NCBI GenBank assembly: GCA_021432635.1
Contig: MU270031.1
Location: 817,994 to 881,993 of the forward strand
Length of the DNA: 64,000 nt
Direction of reading: 5' to 3'
DNA from: Thozetella sp. PMI_491
Lineage: Eukaryota; Ascomycota; Sordariomycetes; Chaetosphaeriales; Chaetosphaeriaceae
The notes beneath the pieces are model-generated. The model was not told the DNA's origin. It did no database searches and worked only from the letters and a program-made list of their open reading frames with translations. Shown here piece after piece: positions 45,636-58,415 of the stretch (the stretch's first letter is position 1; each line of letters opens with the position of its first letter). Made by a program: the position numbers and the translations under genes.

Positions 45636-48448
45636 TCCTAGGGTGGTCTGGGTCGAATTCCGAGGGCGAAGCTGGTGGTGGTAGTGCTGCTGCTGGCGGT
45701 GCTGTGTGCTGGTAGCTGTGCCTTGCTGTCCTTTTGACGATGACGGTTCGCGAAAATGCAATCCGGGACTGCCAGTCGGGGATGAATGTTTGCTCCTTCT
45801 CAATATCATTCCCTCGTCGTACCAGGCATCTTCTTAAGCCACCAAAGCGAGTCGGCGCCACTCTATTCCCCCCGCCGATTCCCGGCGGCTTCTCCGTCGT
45901 GGTGCGCTGCACTGAGAGGAGCGTCGGGGGCTAGGCCTGCCTTAACCCCGAGCACGCAGGCGCCTCAAAAAAGCGGGCAGTCGGGTGGCTTACCGGAGTT
46001 GACGCGGTCACAATTGGGGCCTTCGGGGCACAATAGGAGAGCCAAAGACCGCAAAGACCGCTGCAGGGCTGCGCGACTATCGAGGGCGGACGTCGGCTGT
46101 GTCCCAATCAATTGACCACGGGTCTCCAGTCCAGCGGTGGCGGCGCAACCCTCGTGCGAGTGCGCCCAATTTAGGCCGGGGCCGCGTGTGTCGGGGGGTG
46201 CCAGTTCCGGACTCAAAATTTGGTTCTAGAATGGGCTGGTCACGTTACCTACCTACCTACACATAGAGGAGGGGGTTTGAGGGAAGGAAGGAAGGGGGAG
46301 AGTCCCCTGTTCTTTCCTTCTGTTGTTTCACCGTCCCACCGTCCTACCGTCCCACCGTTTCGCCCCCCACCGGCGACCGGTCGCCGGCGGTGGGTGCGGA
46401 GCGAAGCCCGGGTGGGGGTTCTGCGCTTCGGTCCTCTTCCCGCCGCGCTCCCACTTCCCCTACCCTTCCTAGGTTCCTTACCTGCCAAGGGCCTCCTTCA
46501 CCTTGCCACGCGAGCTGCGAGCTGCCACAAGTGCCGCCCGCCCACGCCCTTGGCCTGCTGCCAACCGACGGTCCACGGCAGATCCTTCCTGCACGCCGCG
46601 GCGTGCCTCTGGGCGATAGATCGGTCCGTTATGCGGGTGCCTTTCAGGCTAAACGGCGCTCGCAGATTGCGCGCCCCGTCGGTTGGGAGCGCCGGGGAGG
46701 GCGACTGCGACGGTGCAGGGTGTCTGCCTGCAACCAGCTGTCTGCTGGGCAAGCGAGGTGCACCGTCTAGGTCCTCCTAATCTAATCTGTGCGTCGGATT
46801 GTCTGACTAGAGGGAGGGTTGCACAGCAGACGGTGCTGTTCAGATGGGGAAGGAGGCGTCGAGAAACAGGACGTCGAGAGCCCAAAGAGAGCCCGCAGTC
46901 TACGCCCGGGCCAGGTTTCCTCACACCGGGCGAGAGTTTTGGGACGGCCTGAAGCGCTTTCCTCCGTGTTCACAGCGACACATGATGCTCAGGACACGAC
47001 CCGTGCCAGGCTCCCCCTCCCCTCCAAGACCGGACAACAGAGGGGGACACCGACTAATCATCCAGCAGTCGAGAAGTTGGGACGTAGAAGCTGGCACCTG
47101 CTCCCTCGATTGCCTCCCTCCGCCGCCAAGGCGGCCCTAGCTGCCATCGTTAGGGAATGGCGGGGCGCATCCTAGAGGTAATTTCCTCCAAGTTGCCCAG
47201 GAGCTCTCCCCCCGAAGCTTCTCATCATTGTTCGCCGGCTTCGGTGGCAGCCAGGCGCAGTGCTTCTCGGCCCTTTTTGTGAAGCCAGCCGTGATGTCGA
47301 ACATGCCGTTCTCCACGCGTCCATGGCGATCATGACCCGGCCGCCTTCTGCAGTCTACTTGTGCATGCTCGCGGGTCGTTCTTCCCGATCTGGAATCCCG
47401 GGGTCTGCCTCCGGCGTGGTACGGCACCGTCTTGCCGGACGTTTCCTGGAAGGTAGACAGCCCTATCCCTCATTCCGGCGGCCTGCTCGCGAAGAGGGAG
47501 GGGGGCCACGAGGTCCCTAAAAAAAAGCTCAATGAACCCCTAATACTCCTCTAAGCACCGTGTTTCCTGCCCCCACCGGTAAAACTTAGTGAGCTCTCGG
47601 GCCCGAACCACATCCCCTGGTGCGCCGGCCGTGGCGCCTTTCCTGGACTGGCTCGGGAGGTCGCCCGGGCGCTACGACAATGGCATTGACAGTGTTATGA
47701 GCTCTCCCTCCCCTTGTGGTCCTGGGCAGGGCAGACGAATTCTGCACACCCCCTAATGAGGCAAAAAGACTGCCACTAAACTTGACATCGTTGCGAGCAG
47801 TTGTGGCCCAGGGACAGTCGCTGGAACATGTTCTGTGCCAGGTTTCGGCGCGATACCGCCTGTGAAACCCAGGTAAGTGCGCGCTGATTAAGCCTGGGCC
47901 GAGAGGTATATTGGCTCGGAGATCAGATGATGAAACTGCCAATAGCACAATGCCCGTTAAGCCAGCGGCAGCGATGTTGTGCATTCCCGGGAACGCAGCT
48001 GGCGGCTTCAGGGACCAAGGAGGCGACATCTTGGCAGGGTTGCCCGTATATCATCGAAGACGAGTGGTAGAAGCATTAAACGTGTATAACGAACTCGCTG
48101 GGTTCTGGAAAAAGCCTTTTTGTCCTAATTGCCAGTGTCCATATCCAGATATTCCCCGATTCATCAAGACATCTTTCTCACGCGAACTCCAGTTCCAGCG
48201 GTGCCTGCTGTAAGTACAAGGGTACGGGTAGATACAGAACAAAGTAAGGCAGCGGATGGGTGAAAGGCAACGGCCGAAGCTGGAGCCGCACCACAAATCT
48301 TCCCGGCCAGAGCAATTCCCAAGCGCGCTGTAAATATACCCCATCCGTAGAGCCGTTGCCGGTCAGTAAATTCCAAATCCAGCCAGTTTGGTATCCCAAC
48401 AAAGAAAATCAAGCCCGAAGGGGCGGGCGTGCCATCGCATCTCCGCGT
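45636..48448. other. Intergenic, 2.8 kb, no gene seen
   Basis: The upstream region of the PGC1-like gene and the 3' flank of facB. A short TACC repeat lies near 46243-46261. ORFs such as 46220-46780 (plus) are Pro/Arg/Ser-rich noise. Nothing else is recognised. Confidence 0.55.
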
Positions 48449-51383
48449 TCATAGCCCATAGGTCTCCAAGCCGTCTAGAAGGTATCCCCCGTTGCCGTAG
48501 TCAAGACTCCCTGCGCCTAGCCCCAGCTCGCTTTGCGTCAGTTCTGTAAGTTCAGTGAGCTCCTCGCCTGAACTCAGGCTCTCCTCGCTTAGGCTCAGCA
48601 CGCTCTGTGCCGTCGCTACGCCGCTTGTCCCAAAGTCACCCAGGCTGAATCCGGAAAGATCCCAGCTGTCGGGGCTCCACCCTGCTGCATGAGCGCCGGA
48701 CGCGGGAGCCGTCGTGGGTGTCGGCATGGACTCGGCTAGCGACAGAGCAGGGCCGCCGTAGATTGCGTCGTATACGTTGACCTGGCCTCCATCAATGGAG
48801 CCGAGCAAGGCCTCCCACTCAGCTGTGGAGACGGACGGCCCCTTCTGGTGAAGCTGATGGAAGAGCGGGTGCTGCTGCTGAGCCGCCATTGGGGGCTGGC
48901 TTCGTGCCTGGACGGGGGACGACGGCTGTGAGGATGTGCCTGTGCCGAGGGAGAGGTAGTCAAGGCTCTGCTTCGCAGCCACGCTGGGCGTCGGCGACAC
49001 CCGTGCGATCATGGCTGCCTGGGCTGCTTGTGCCTGGCTCAGCGACAGGCGGTGGTCACGCCGGGCCAGAGGAATCTCGGGTCGGAGGCTGTCAAATGAT
49101 GGGCGCGAGCGGGCCCGGTAGAACTCTGGTCGAGCGTGGGCTGGTGCCTGCGGCATCGTCATCCTGCGGAGCTTCTCCTGCTGCATCAGCAGGTCTGTTT
49201 CGCTCGCGCTGGCCTTCGCATGGCGGCCCAGGCTGGGCGGCATCTTGTGCGCTGCTTGGGGCGACATGCGCGGTGGTGGTGCCGCCATAGCGGTGTCTGG
49301 GCTCTGACCGGGCGGGGTTGGGAGGCTCTGCTGCGGCGAGGGCTGGTCAACAGTGATCAGCATGCCGGCGACGCGCGTGAAGTCGTAGGAGCCAGGCGCC
49401 TTGGCTGCCTCGACGATCTTAATGACGGTGTTTGTCAAGCGCTCGTTGTCCTTCATGAGCTTGCTATCCTGCTTGAGGTCGAGGCTCTGGTACAGCAGCG
49501 CCATGCCGCATAGAATCAGAGTGTCGGCCTTGTTCAGGCAGAAGGAGAAGCACATGCTTCGCTCTGTGAGCAGCTCGATGATTTGCACGATGTGCTTGCT
49601 GCCCTCGCCGACGGCGATGAGGGCTGGCGCTGCCTTGAGGCCGAGCGCCGAGCCAATAGCGGGGCGGAAGATGAGAGTGCGGATGTAGTAGTAAACAAGC
49701 GCCTAGTGAGCCGATGGTTAGTCTGATGGTGCTTATTAGGAGGTCTGTGTATATAGCAGGCAGCACTTACCAGGATAGGCGATCGACTGCCGGTGATGTC
49801 GGTAGATGGCTTATCCTGCTTGAAGGTGAGTTTCAGGTGCTGCGGGAGCTTCTCGGACCAGTCGTCAAGCTCCGATTCCAGGGCAGACATCTGCTGCAAC
49901 GAAAGCTCGTGTGATGTCGCAGCCGGATAGTTCTTCTCGAGGACCTTGGCAAGGATGCGCGAGGCGCGGAAAAGCGCAAGGGCCGATGATAGGCGAGTAT
50001 GTTCGCCAGGAAGGCTTGGCTGGAAGCCCTTCTCGGTGACATATTCGTCATCCGTATCGGAAGGATACTCGGTATGGATATCGTCATCCTTGAGCAGCTT
50101 AGGAAGGCCGAGGACAGCGGCGGAAAAGCTAGGGTATGTTTAGTATTGTGTGGGACGATACATGACCAGAGAGGGGAGGGTAGTCTTACCAGTCAAGAGT
50201 GTACAGAGTCCAGAAGACCTTCTTCCTGGTCTCAATGGTCAGAGCACCAAAGGAGAAGCGCTTCTGGCTCTGGTGCAGTCCGAGGCGATGCGACAGGCCG
50301 ACGGCGATGCCCTTGTAGTGCTGCAGCCGCTTGTAGTCCGCCCGGATGGAGCAGTATATCAAAGCAAGCACCAAGCACTGAAGGGTGATCATGGTGTTGT
50401 CCATGAGGATGGACTCCAGTGACTGCTGCCATTGCTGCTCGCAGGCGGCGATCTGCTCGTGGTCGGGCTGTTCGCTAGACAAGGACGCGATGGCGAAGAC
50501 TAGGTACAGCTGCGCCAGCTTGTGGTTGTTCTTGATCTTCTCAGGGTCGGCGACGAACTCCTCGTACACGCGCAAGAAGGTGGGCTTGTGCAGCACGGGG
50601 AACAACGGGGCCCACTCTTGGAAGTAGACGTTGACACAGCGGTCCGAGAACAGACGCGGCGGTATCCGCATGTTCTGGGGTGGCGGCTTGGCCGCGAGAG
50701 GGTAGCAACCCTGTATGTGCAGGAACGCCTCAGGATTGAACTCGGAGCACGACTTGCCGCCCTCCTGAATCTTGCGCTTGAACGCCTCTGGCCGGGGTGT
50801 GTCAGCAAGTGAATGACTCGTCACACGGACCCGAGCGGGCAGGCTAGAGGGAGAATGGGGCAGGACGGAGGGAAGGGGGCCACCAACCGATGAATGCGCG
50901 ACCGCTCGACGCGCCCATGAAGTACGAATCGGAGTTCTCGACTCCTAGCAAAAGGGGAGACGCCTGGACGCGGAATGTGTCCTCCTTGGGTGGCGTGCCG
51001 TCCCTCTTGCTCTCAGTGACGGCGGGTGAGCCGTGGCTGTGCGGTGACCCGACCGACGACGGCCTTCGGTGGTTGCCGTGCATCTTCGAAAGCATGTCGA
51101 TCTTCTCGTCCTTCTCGTCCAAGAGGTCCTTCAGTTCCCGTACTTCGGCCTCGAGGGCCCGCACGCGCTCCTCGAGAGACTCGGTGTAGCCTCGGGGGAA
51201 GGCACGCCTGGAGAGCTTATCGCTGGTACGACACTCGAAGCCGACATTGGCGCACTGTGAGCAGCATGGCCGGATCCCATCGCACCGTATCTTCTTGCTT
51301 CGGCACCGGTCGCAAGCCTGCGCGATGCGGCTCTGGGAACTGGTGCCCACCTTGATCACTTTCATGGGTAGAATTCCCGGCAT
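48449..51383 (-). CDS. facB: Zn2Cys6 transcription activator of acetate utilisation (FacB/ACU-15)
   Basis: Exons 50888-51383, 50190-50787, 49771-50128, 48449-49702; phases join exactly to about 901 residues. FacB activates acetyl-CoA synthetase, glyoxylate-cycle and related genes during growth on acetate. The N-terminus [20 protein letters not shown] is, from memory, shared with Aspergillus FacB. The Zn2Cys6 cluster is C24, C27, C34, C41, C44, C51, with an extra C40. A leucine-rich coiled coil (about 69-100) follows for dimerisation. The fungal-specific transcription-factor middle domain includes [20 protein letters not shown] and [19 protein letters not shown]. The C-terminal 350 residues are Gln/Ser/Pro-rich then acidic, a likely activation region. 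The first intron (50788-50887) uses a weak GTTGGT donor. It is supported because it restores the family junction [15 protein letters not shown]. Confidence 0.95.
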
Positions 51384-54300
51384 CTTGGCGGCTGGGTCGC
51401 TGATGATCCCGCAATCTCTCTTGCACCCTGTCGATTTCTTGACCGCCCGCGGGCCGGTAATATTGCTGTAGAAAGTGCTGGCGACGCAGTGACGTGCGTT
51501 GTCTCAGTCGGTCCAAGTCGTGATGCAGATGTCGAATTTCGTGGCAGGCGACAGGCTGCTGGGGTGCCACACCACGGCGAACAAAATCTTATCGTGTGGT
51601 TGGGTGCAGCCTTGCACCAGCGCTCATATCTCGACCGTTGGCAAGCTATCGTCGACCATGGGCGGGCGGGGTGAAATGACGACAGGTTGACGATAGAGCA
51701 CGAGGAGAATGGGTGCCACTCGGTAGAGTTCGAGGTGCGAGTTCTAGAAACGATGTGGGCGGGGCCGCACGGTTTTATGGAAGAGTGCACGCTCGGGTGT
51801 GGGAGAGAAAAAAGACAAGTGGAGGGGGGGGGAGATTAGTACGTTAGCATGGGGGCGTGGAGGGGTGAGCGAGTGCGACGCTGCGGAGTAAAAAGGAACA
51901 ACGTGAGCAGCGAGCCACGAGAAAAGCCCATGGGAAGTGGGCGATAATCCGGGGGGTGCGGGCGAAGCGGGCCAGAGCGCCCCCATTGGAGGGTCTACAA
52001 GAAAAAAGAAGCCATCCTCCACCCGGCTTAGTGGGTGCTTTGAGGGGGGGAATCTGGGGGAGCAGGGGTTTCTCTGATGGCTGAAGAGGAGGGGCATCCA
52101 GTGAGAAGCGCCAGCTGCAGGACACTCGCAGGGCTCATCGTACGAGTCCCTCCATCCCCCCCGTACTACTCCGGACTCAACAAAAAAAAAAAAGCCCCTA
52201 GGCTCTCGTGACGCCAGACCGGTTTGAGCCTCGTAGTCTGGACAGGGACCAAGGACCTCGCGTGGGCAGAGAGCCCTCCTGCGTCTGTCCCTTCCCTTTC
52301 GTACTCTTCGGCCTGCTCCGGGGTTCTGCATTGTAGCAAACGGCTGCATGCCAGCCAAGGGGGGACTGACCTTTGGGACGGCAGCGTCTCACGTTGTTTC
52401 TCCCGAGGTTGACCTGCAACCGCTTGGCCGTGGTCCCTTCCACCCCCCTCCTCAGAGATCGACCGCCCGCGTATTCCGTGATCTGGCCTAGTGTCTCTCT
52501 AGCAACCTCCTGGTGTCCGTCGAGCTGTCCGTGACGCCGGACTAAAACCCCGCCCCATATCTCTCCCCAGACGACGCGCGCATCCGTGGCGGCGAGTGAC
52601 CTTGGGATGGGGCTTGGATTCGCTGGGGCTGTCTCCGCATCCCGCAGCAGTTCGTCATGGAGCCTCTAAGCTTTGGCGCCTGCTCCACGATGACCAGATT
52701 GCCACATGTCCGGCCTATAGCTCCTCCCGACTATGTACATCGGCGCCCTGGTGGATGCCGGTTGCCATTGCGTTCGTGAATACGACCCGCTTGCTCCCTC
52801 TTCACTTTAAGAGAGCTTGCCTCACCCTCGCTCAGGAGTCCTTCGCTACCTGCCCTTCCGGGAGGGCCACTACTAGCCATCTCCCGTAGCCAAGGAGGAG
52901 CAGCTGACGCCTAGTAGAGGGGCGGGCGGTGTACCACGGCTCCTCTCTCTTCATTTCTCTACGGCGAGGCAGGCTCGGAGACGGCTTGTGCGACAATGCC
53001 GTTGTGTGTGGCACCCCCATCCTGGATTCACTGTACATCAGCACTTTTACATGCGTGTCTCGCTGTAGAGCCTGCCGCCCAATTAACAAGGCTTCAGCGG
53101 CAGCTAGACAAGAGATAATTCTGGAAGATTGCCATATCTGTGACGGCCCGCTGTCGAGTGGATGGCCTTGGGGCGAAGAGGCAATCAGGTTGAAGTATTA
53201 CACCCGCCAGGCACATTGGCTTAGCGGTGCTTGGGGGGTGTGGGCTTTCAAGAGTGGGTGAGGGTTGTATGTATGTAGTGCACATACATACAACGAGCAG
53301 CATATTGCTAGGGTGTCCAGATTAGTGGCAGATAACTACTGGGGGGACCAAATATCGCTGTCCATGCTACGTCGGATCTGCTAGCAGTCGGGCCCGAGAT
53401 GTCCCCAGTGCTCCAGAGGGAACGTGGTCTGGTCCCTTTGTACTCGCATTGGGTAGCTTCGTAGCCCGTGGCAGGGGGAGAGAGAGCAAGGGCTAGAATA
53501 GATGGCGCCCGGAGGCTGTCGCCATTGTTGTGGCATGGCCTGGCAGCCAACCTCGAGAGGTACGCATTAGCCTAGCGCCGCCGCTCAGGCTCGACACACC
53601 CGGTTCCCCGTGTCGAGCAGGAATAAACTTCAGGGCTAAGGAAGGGGCAGACCCAAGGAAACAGACAGATCGAAACGCCACGACGGCGGCGGCCCTCGCA
53701 GCGTTTGGGTGTGCCTTTGGCAATGTGCCTGCGCCGTGCTTGACAACACACGCAACCCTTTGCACTTCCCCAGTCTTACACTCTACACACCGGTTCGAAA
53801 TGTCTCTGATGCCGGCCTGCTCGCCTTCCCCGCACTGGTTCTGACGGGCGGCAGCGAAATGAATTAGGCTTTCGGCAAAACTCGAACGTCCCCCAGAGCC
53901 AATGCGGGCAATCTGGGCCTCGTGGCGCGCAAAGCGTCGATCCAATCAGGCCCCTGCAAACTTGATTGCCTTATACGGTGCTGCATATAGCCCGTCCCAG
54001 GCGCCAGCGTCCGCCGGTCGGTCGGGGCGTTGGTGTTGCCCAGTTTGCAGGGAGTGCCAGCTTTGTTGGAGGAACCTTTGGTGGGACAATGACTCGTACT
54101 TCGCGTCATGCGCCTCTGTTCGGAAGGAAGGGGGTCCAAGTCTGGTTCGCGCCAGGCAGTTTCCCTCGGGGGGATGAAACAAGAGTTCGCGACCATTGGG
54201 TTCTGCAGAGACCGGCGCCGCATTATGAATGATTGAGGCTTTGCGAATGGCAAGAGGCAACAGACAAGAGGCAAAAATATTTTGGGCGAACCAGCTCCGG

Positions 54301-54621
54301 GCCTCGATTCTCACTCACGCCCAGAACGAGGCGGCATAGTGGTGCACTCTAGCGCCGCGAGCTGCAAGCTACAAGCTACAAGCTGGGAGAAACGAACCTT
54401 TTTTCTTTTTGGCTGGGGAGATGATCTAACACTTCACTTCCTCTTCCCCCCTGCTTCTTACCTGGACCAAAAGCCCTCATCTCTCTGGAAGGTGTCCGTT
54501 CCCTACTTGCCTAGCTCTTTTCTTCTCTCGAGTAGCTGCTCGGGAATCGTCCGAGACTGTGGTCGGGAGAGCATCCCCAAGCTGCAGTCTTAGTGCAGTC
54601 GCCGACGTGAGGACGGAAGGA
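51384..54621. promoter_or_regulatory. 3.2-kb region upstream of facB
   Basis: A long gene-free stretch between facB (minus) and the 3' end of the SET gene (minus), so it contains the facB promoter and possibly a long 5' leader. No protein-like ORF is seen. An A/T run lies at 52181-52193. I did not identify defined factor sites with confidence. Confidence 0.45.
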
Positions 54622-56276
54622 TCAGCTGAAATCTTCGTCCTCATTGGACGCCTCGCCCTCGACTAGGTCGGTTTGGGAATCTTCCATTAATCCGAGATAG
54701 CCCATCACGCCCCCATCGGCCATTAGGTAGGATTTCTGCGAGGCCCTGTCAGCCGTGCATGCTCGAGGCCCATGCTGCAAGCCATGGGTGTGTCTAGGGC
54801 CCAAATGCCTCAGAGGCAGTTCGACGATCCGAGAAAGGGGGGCAGCTAGTGGGAAAAGTCGGAGAGGGGCGGCTCCATGAGATCGATTTCGATGCACTCA
54901 CCTCGTCTTCCATCTCTTGGGCCACCTTCTGCAGAACGGCCGTCTCGGCAGCCCTGAGACGTGCGGCTGCCTGCGCGGAGGCGTCCCGCACGCGAGCCCC
55001 GGACACGGGGTCTGCATTAAGCTGCGCGCTGACCTGCATACTCTCCACGTGCGCCAGCAGGCATTCCTGGACGGCGGTAACCACGCGGAGTCTTAGCAGA
55101 ACCCGAAAGTCGCGCTCCTGGATAACATTCTCGAAGTCCCCGGCCCGGTCGGTCACGTCCTCCTCCTGCCAGAAGACGCGAAGCTGCCGGCTCCCGTCAT
55201 TGTCCTGCAATACCTTGAAGTCGAGCCCGTCCTCCTCGTTCACGCACATGAGATAGGCAAAGGAGCTGGTCCAGCTCAGGCGGTCGCCGTTCCACGAGAC
55301 ACTGACTTGGGGGGGCTTGCTAAACGCGACAAGCTTGGCTCTGGCGAGCGGGTCGTCCGAGAACGGCTCGAGCGGAAACACGGCGGTGGCGGTTGGTGAC
55401 TCCGTTTCTAGGAACCCATAGCTGAAGAGCATCTCGGCCGGGCTCTTGCCCTGTCCATACGAGATGGTTACCTCGTCCCCAGCCGACAGCTTGACGCTCG
55501 GCTGCAGCAGCAGAGCCACCTCGTCCTTCTCGTTTACCTCGTAGTAGGCTCTAGGCCTGCCCGAATGATTTACCATGTCGATGCAGGGGACCATGGCGTC
55601 TCCGAATCTTGGCAGTTCCAGCACCCGGGACCGGTACAGCGCGTCGAGGTAGATCCAGTCCCGCAGAGACACTGAGCCCTTCTCCCAGAGCACCTCGCTC
55701 CAGAACGGCATCTCCTCGGTGATCTCTTGGAGATCATCGAACTCAGTATTGAGCGCTCGTAGCTTGGCTGCTAAAGCCGCCTCTAACGAAGTCCCCTGCA
55801 GAAGGGCCCGTTCCTCCTCGGACCACAAGGTTGGCAGTGGTATACTCGAGGGGAGGAACTTGATATACTCGGTCCATGGATTCGATACACCGGCTGAAGC
55901 GGCTCCTGAGGCTAGGAGCAGCTGGACGAGCAGGAAGAGTAAGATGTCTCCTCTGGCAGACTGGAGTTGGGTCAGCAGGGAACTAGTGGCATTTGACCTG
56001 GGATTTCACCTTGTGGCCAGCGGCATCAAGCAGCTGCCGAAAGTTCCTGTCCTCCTTGGCGTACTGCTCTACCGACTCGGCGTTCAGAACCATATCACGC
56101 GGCACCGTGATCAGGGTGGGGATATCGTAGGTGCCATTTTCGGTGGTCAAGTTTCGCTCGCATAACAGTCCATAGCCCTGCCCCGGAGTGTCGGCAACCT
56201 TGACATCGACAAAGGTGATGTCGTTGAGAAGGGACCAAGCAGGGAGGGCTTCAATTGGAAGTGCCTGGCGCGACAT
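54622..56276 (-). CDS. SET-domain protein lysine methyltransferase (SETD3/SETD6/Rubisco-LSMT type)
   Basis: Exons 56010-56276, 54902-55960, 54622-54735, all phase 0; 479 residues. The split SET domain is seen: N-terminal TPGQGYGLLCERNL (the G-x-G-x-G-like start), a long insert, then DMVNHSG (NHS at 220-222), and ISYGQGKSPAEMLFSYGF (cofactor and target-lysine site, about 257-275). A C-terminal helical region (substrate-binding type) runs from about 345. This organisation is typical of non-histone lysine (or histidine) methyltransferases related to yeast RKM enzymes. The substrate cannot be read from sequence. The tail ends in an acidic stretch EGEASNEDEDFS. It starts at ATG 56276 with no plausible upstream exon. 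Confidence 0.88.
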
Positions 56277-56930
56277 ATTTGAGCCCCTGGGCTGGTCGTC
56301 GGATGGGAAAGCCGCTGGATCTCCGCCTCAAATGGGAGCTCCGGCGGTTGCGTTCCGACGGCTAGTAGTAGCCACTAAGACCCGGTAACTTGAGATAGGT
56401 GGTTTCTACTGTACCGAAGTGCGTAACTGGTCCGCGCAGGTCGGTATGAAGTTCAGAGTCAAAGTTCGCAGATTGCGTATAGAGTTTCTTCTCGGCAACT
56501 GCTTGCTTGAGCGTGTGCTCTCTCCGTTCCCCTAGAGGACACAGTCCTATGTTCGCCGCCGAGCTGCTTGTGCAGTTTCAAATGTGCGGCCCTGCGCGAC
56601 AAACGTTACCTGTGCAAATTTAGCACCCTTACCTAGGGGCCTGTCCGATTATTCTTGCATTTGAAGGCGTACCTAGACTAGGCGCCGACAGAGACACGCA
56701 GAAATGCGAACAGGAGCAGGAGAAAAAGGCAGCATGCATGTCGATTCCTCCTGGATCGGCCCTACCGCCGCCGTCTGCCACTACCAAAAGTGAGTATCCA
56801 CCACAATCGAACAATGGCGGGGTAAAGATTTTCGGGACCCTGAGCTCCAAGCAGCTCCGTCGAATTTTGCGACAGCCCCTCCAACCTCCCTACGCACAAA
56901 CGTTCAACTTGATCTTAGGATAAGGACGCC
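56277..56930. promoter_or_regulatory. Shared upstream region of SET gene and GTPase gene
   Basis: 654 bp between divergent start codons (56276 minus, 56931 plus). It contains both promoters. No specific elements are assigned. Confidence 0.45.
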
Positions 56931-58415
56931 ATGCCTCGAGATCCTCTGATAGGTCTAGTTGGTAAGCCTAGTGCGGGCAAGTCGAGCACGCTCAACTCCC
57001 TGACTGATGCCTCGTCAAAAGTTGGTTTGTTGCCCCGCCTCCTAGAGGTCCACGAGGCTCTGAGCGCAGATGGCTGATGTCTACGGCAACGCAGGAAACT
57101 TCCCGTATGCCGCATCCTTTTCTTCCGCCTTCTTCGCATCCGCTGACGATGCTCGCACCTAAGTCTGACTGCGTGCATCTCCATCGAGCCGTGACGACTT
57201 ACGCACCTCCTGCAGATTCACCACTATTGACCCCCAGCGGGCTATCGGCTACCTCCAGATAGACTGCGCGTGCAAGCGGTTCGACCTCTCCGATCGGTGT
57301 AAGCCCAATTATGGCTCCTGTATAGACGGCCGCCGCAGCGTGCCCATCGAGCTCCTCGACGTAGCCGGTCTCGTGCCCGGCGCGCACGAGGGCAAGGGTC
57401 TAGGCAACAAGTTCCTCGACGATCTCCGTCACGCCGATGCACTGATCCACGTCGTCGACGTGTCGGGCACGACAGATGCGGAGGGCAAGAACACGCGCGG
57501 CTACGACCCGTCTGTTGATATCGCTTGGCTGCGCAGCGAGATCGTGGCGTGGATCCGAGGCAACCTCATGGAGCGGTGGGGCAGTATCAAGCGGCGGCAT
57601 ACGGCGGTCAAGGCTACGGCGGTCGAGACCCTGCAGGCGCAATTCAGCGGATATGGAAGTACGAGCGCGGTGGTGGCGCGCACGCTGGACAGGCTGGCGC
57701 TCAAGGAGCCGCTGGAGGAGTGGAGTAATGAGACGATAGACACGGTGGTGAACGCATTCACAGACGAGAAGTTCCCCACGGTCATCGCCTTGAACAAGAT
57801 CGATCATCCGGACGCGGACAAGAACATAGCCAAGATCGCCAAGATGCAGGACCCGAATAAGATCGTTCTGTGCTCCGCTATCTCAGAGATCTTCCTGCGC
57901 AAGATGGCTAAACAAGGCTATATTAAGTATACTGAAGGCAGCGAGTTCGTTGATACGAGAGAAGATCTCATCGCTGACGGCGACCCGGAAGGAGGGGGCC
58001 TCAAGGAGCTGGATGAAAAGAACAAAAACAGGATAGAGAACCTCAAGGACATGGTTCTCTACCGGTTTGGATCCACGGGGGTCGTCCAAGTGCTGTCCAA
58101 AGCAGCCGAAATACTAGGTCTTGTGCCCGTGTTCCCGGTGCGAAACACGACCACGTTTGCATCTGGCGCGGGCGAGGCCAAGGTTGTCTTCCGGGACTGC
58201 GTGTTGGTCAAGAAAAACTCAACAGTTGCCGATGTCGGGCGGAAGATCATGGGCGACGCCCCCATCGCGTATATCGAAGGAGCCGGAGGTATACGGGTAG
58301 CCGAAGATCATATTGTCAGCGTCGGAAAGAACGACGTATGTGGGCCGGTCGTATTGCCTCATCTACTTGTGCTAACAAGTGACAGGTATTATCCTTCAAG
58401 ATCGGACGAGGTTAA
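56931..58415 (+). CDS. OBG/YchF-related GTPase, YGR210C type
   Basis: Exons 56931-57024, 57095-57104, 57216-58335, 58386-58415; 417 residues. Exon 2 is only 10 nt, and exons 1-3 join as SSKV-G-NF-P-FTTIDPQ, matching the conserved G2 region. G1 is GKPSAGKSS (11-19), G3 [10 protein letters not shown] (from D83), G4 [26 protein letters not shown] is a family hallmark. The C-terminal TGS-like domain ends [11 protein letters not shown]. Closest known relative by memory is yeast YGR210C, a cytosolic TRAFAC GTPase of unclear role in translation. The Cys-rich [14 protein letters not shown] segment is typical of this branch. Reading from 57340 without the upstream exons gives a truncated ORF lacking the P-loop. 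Confidence 0.94.

Noticed and set aside
46220-46780. 186-codon plus-strand ORF
   Set aside because: Pro/Ser/Arg-rich low-information sequence overlapping ORFs in other frames.
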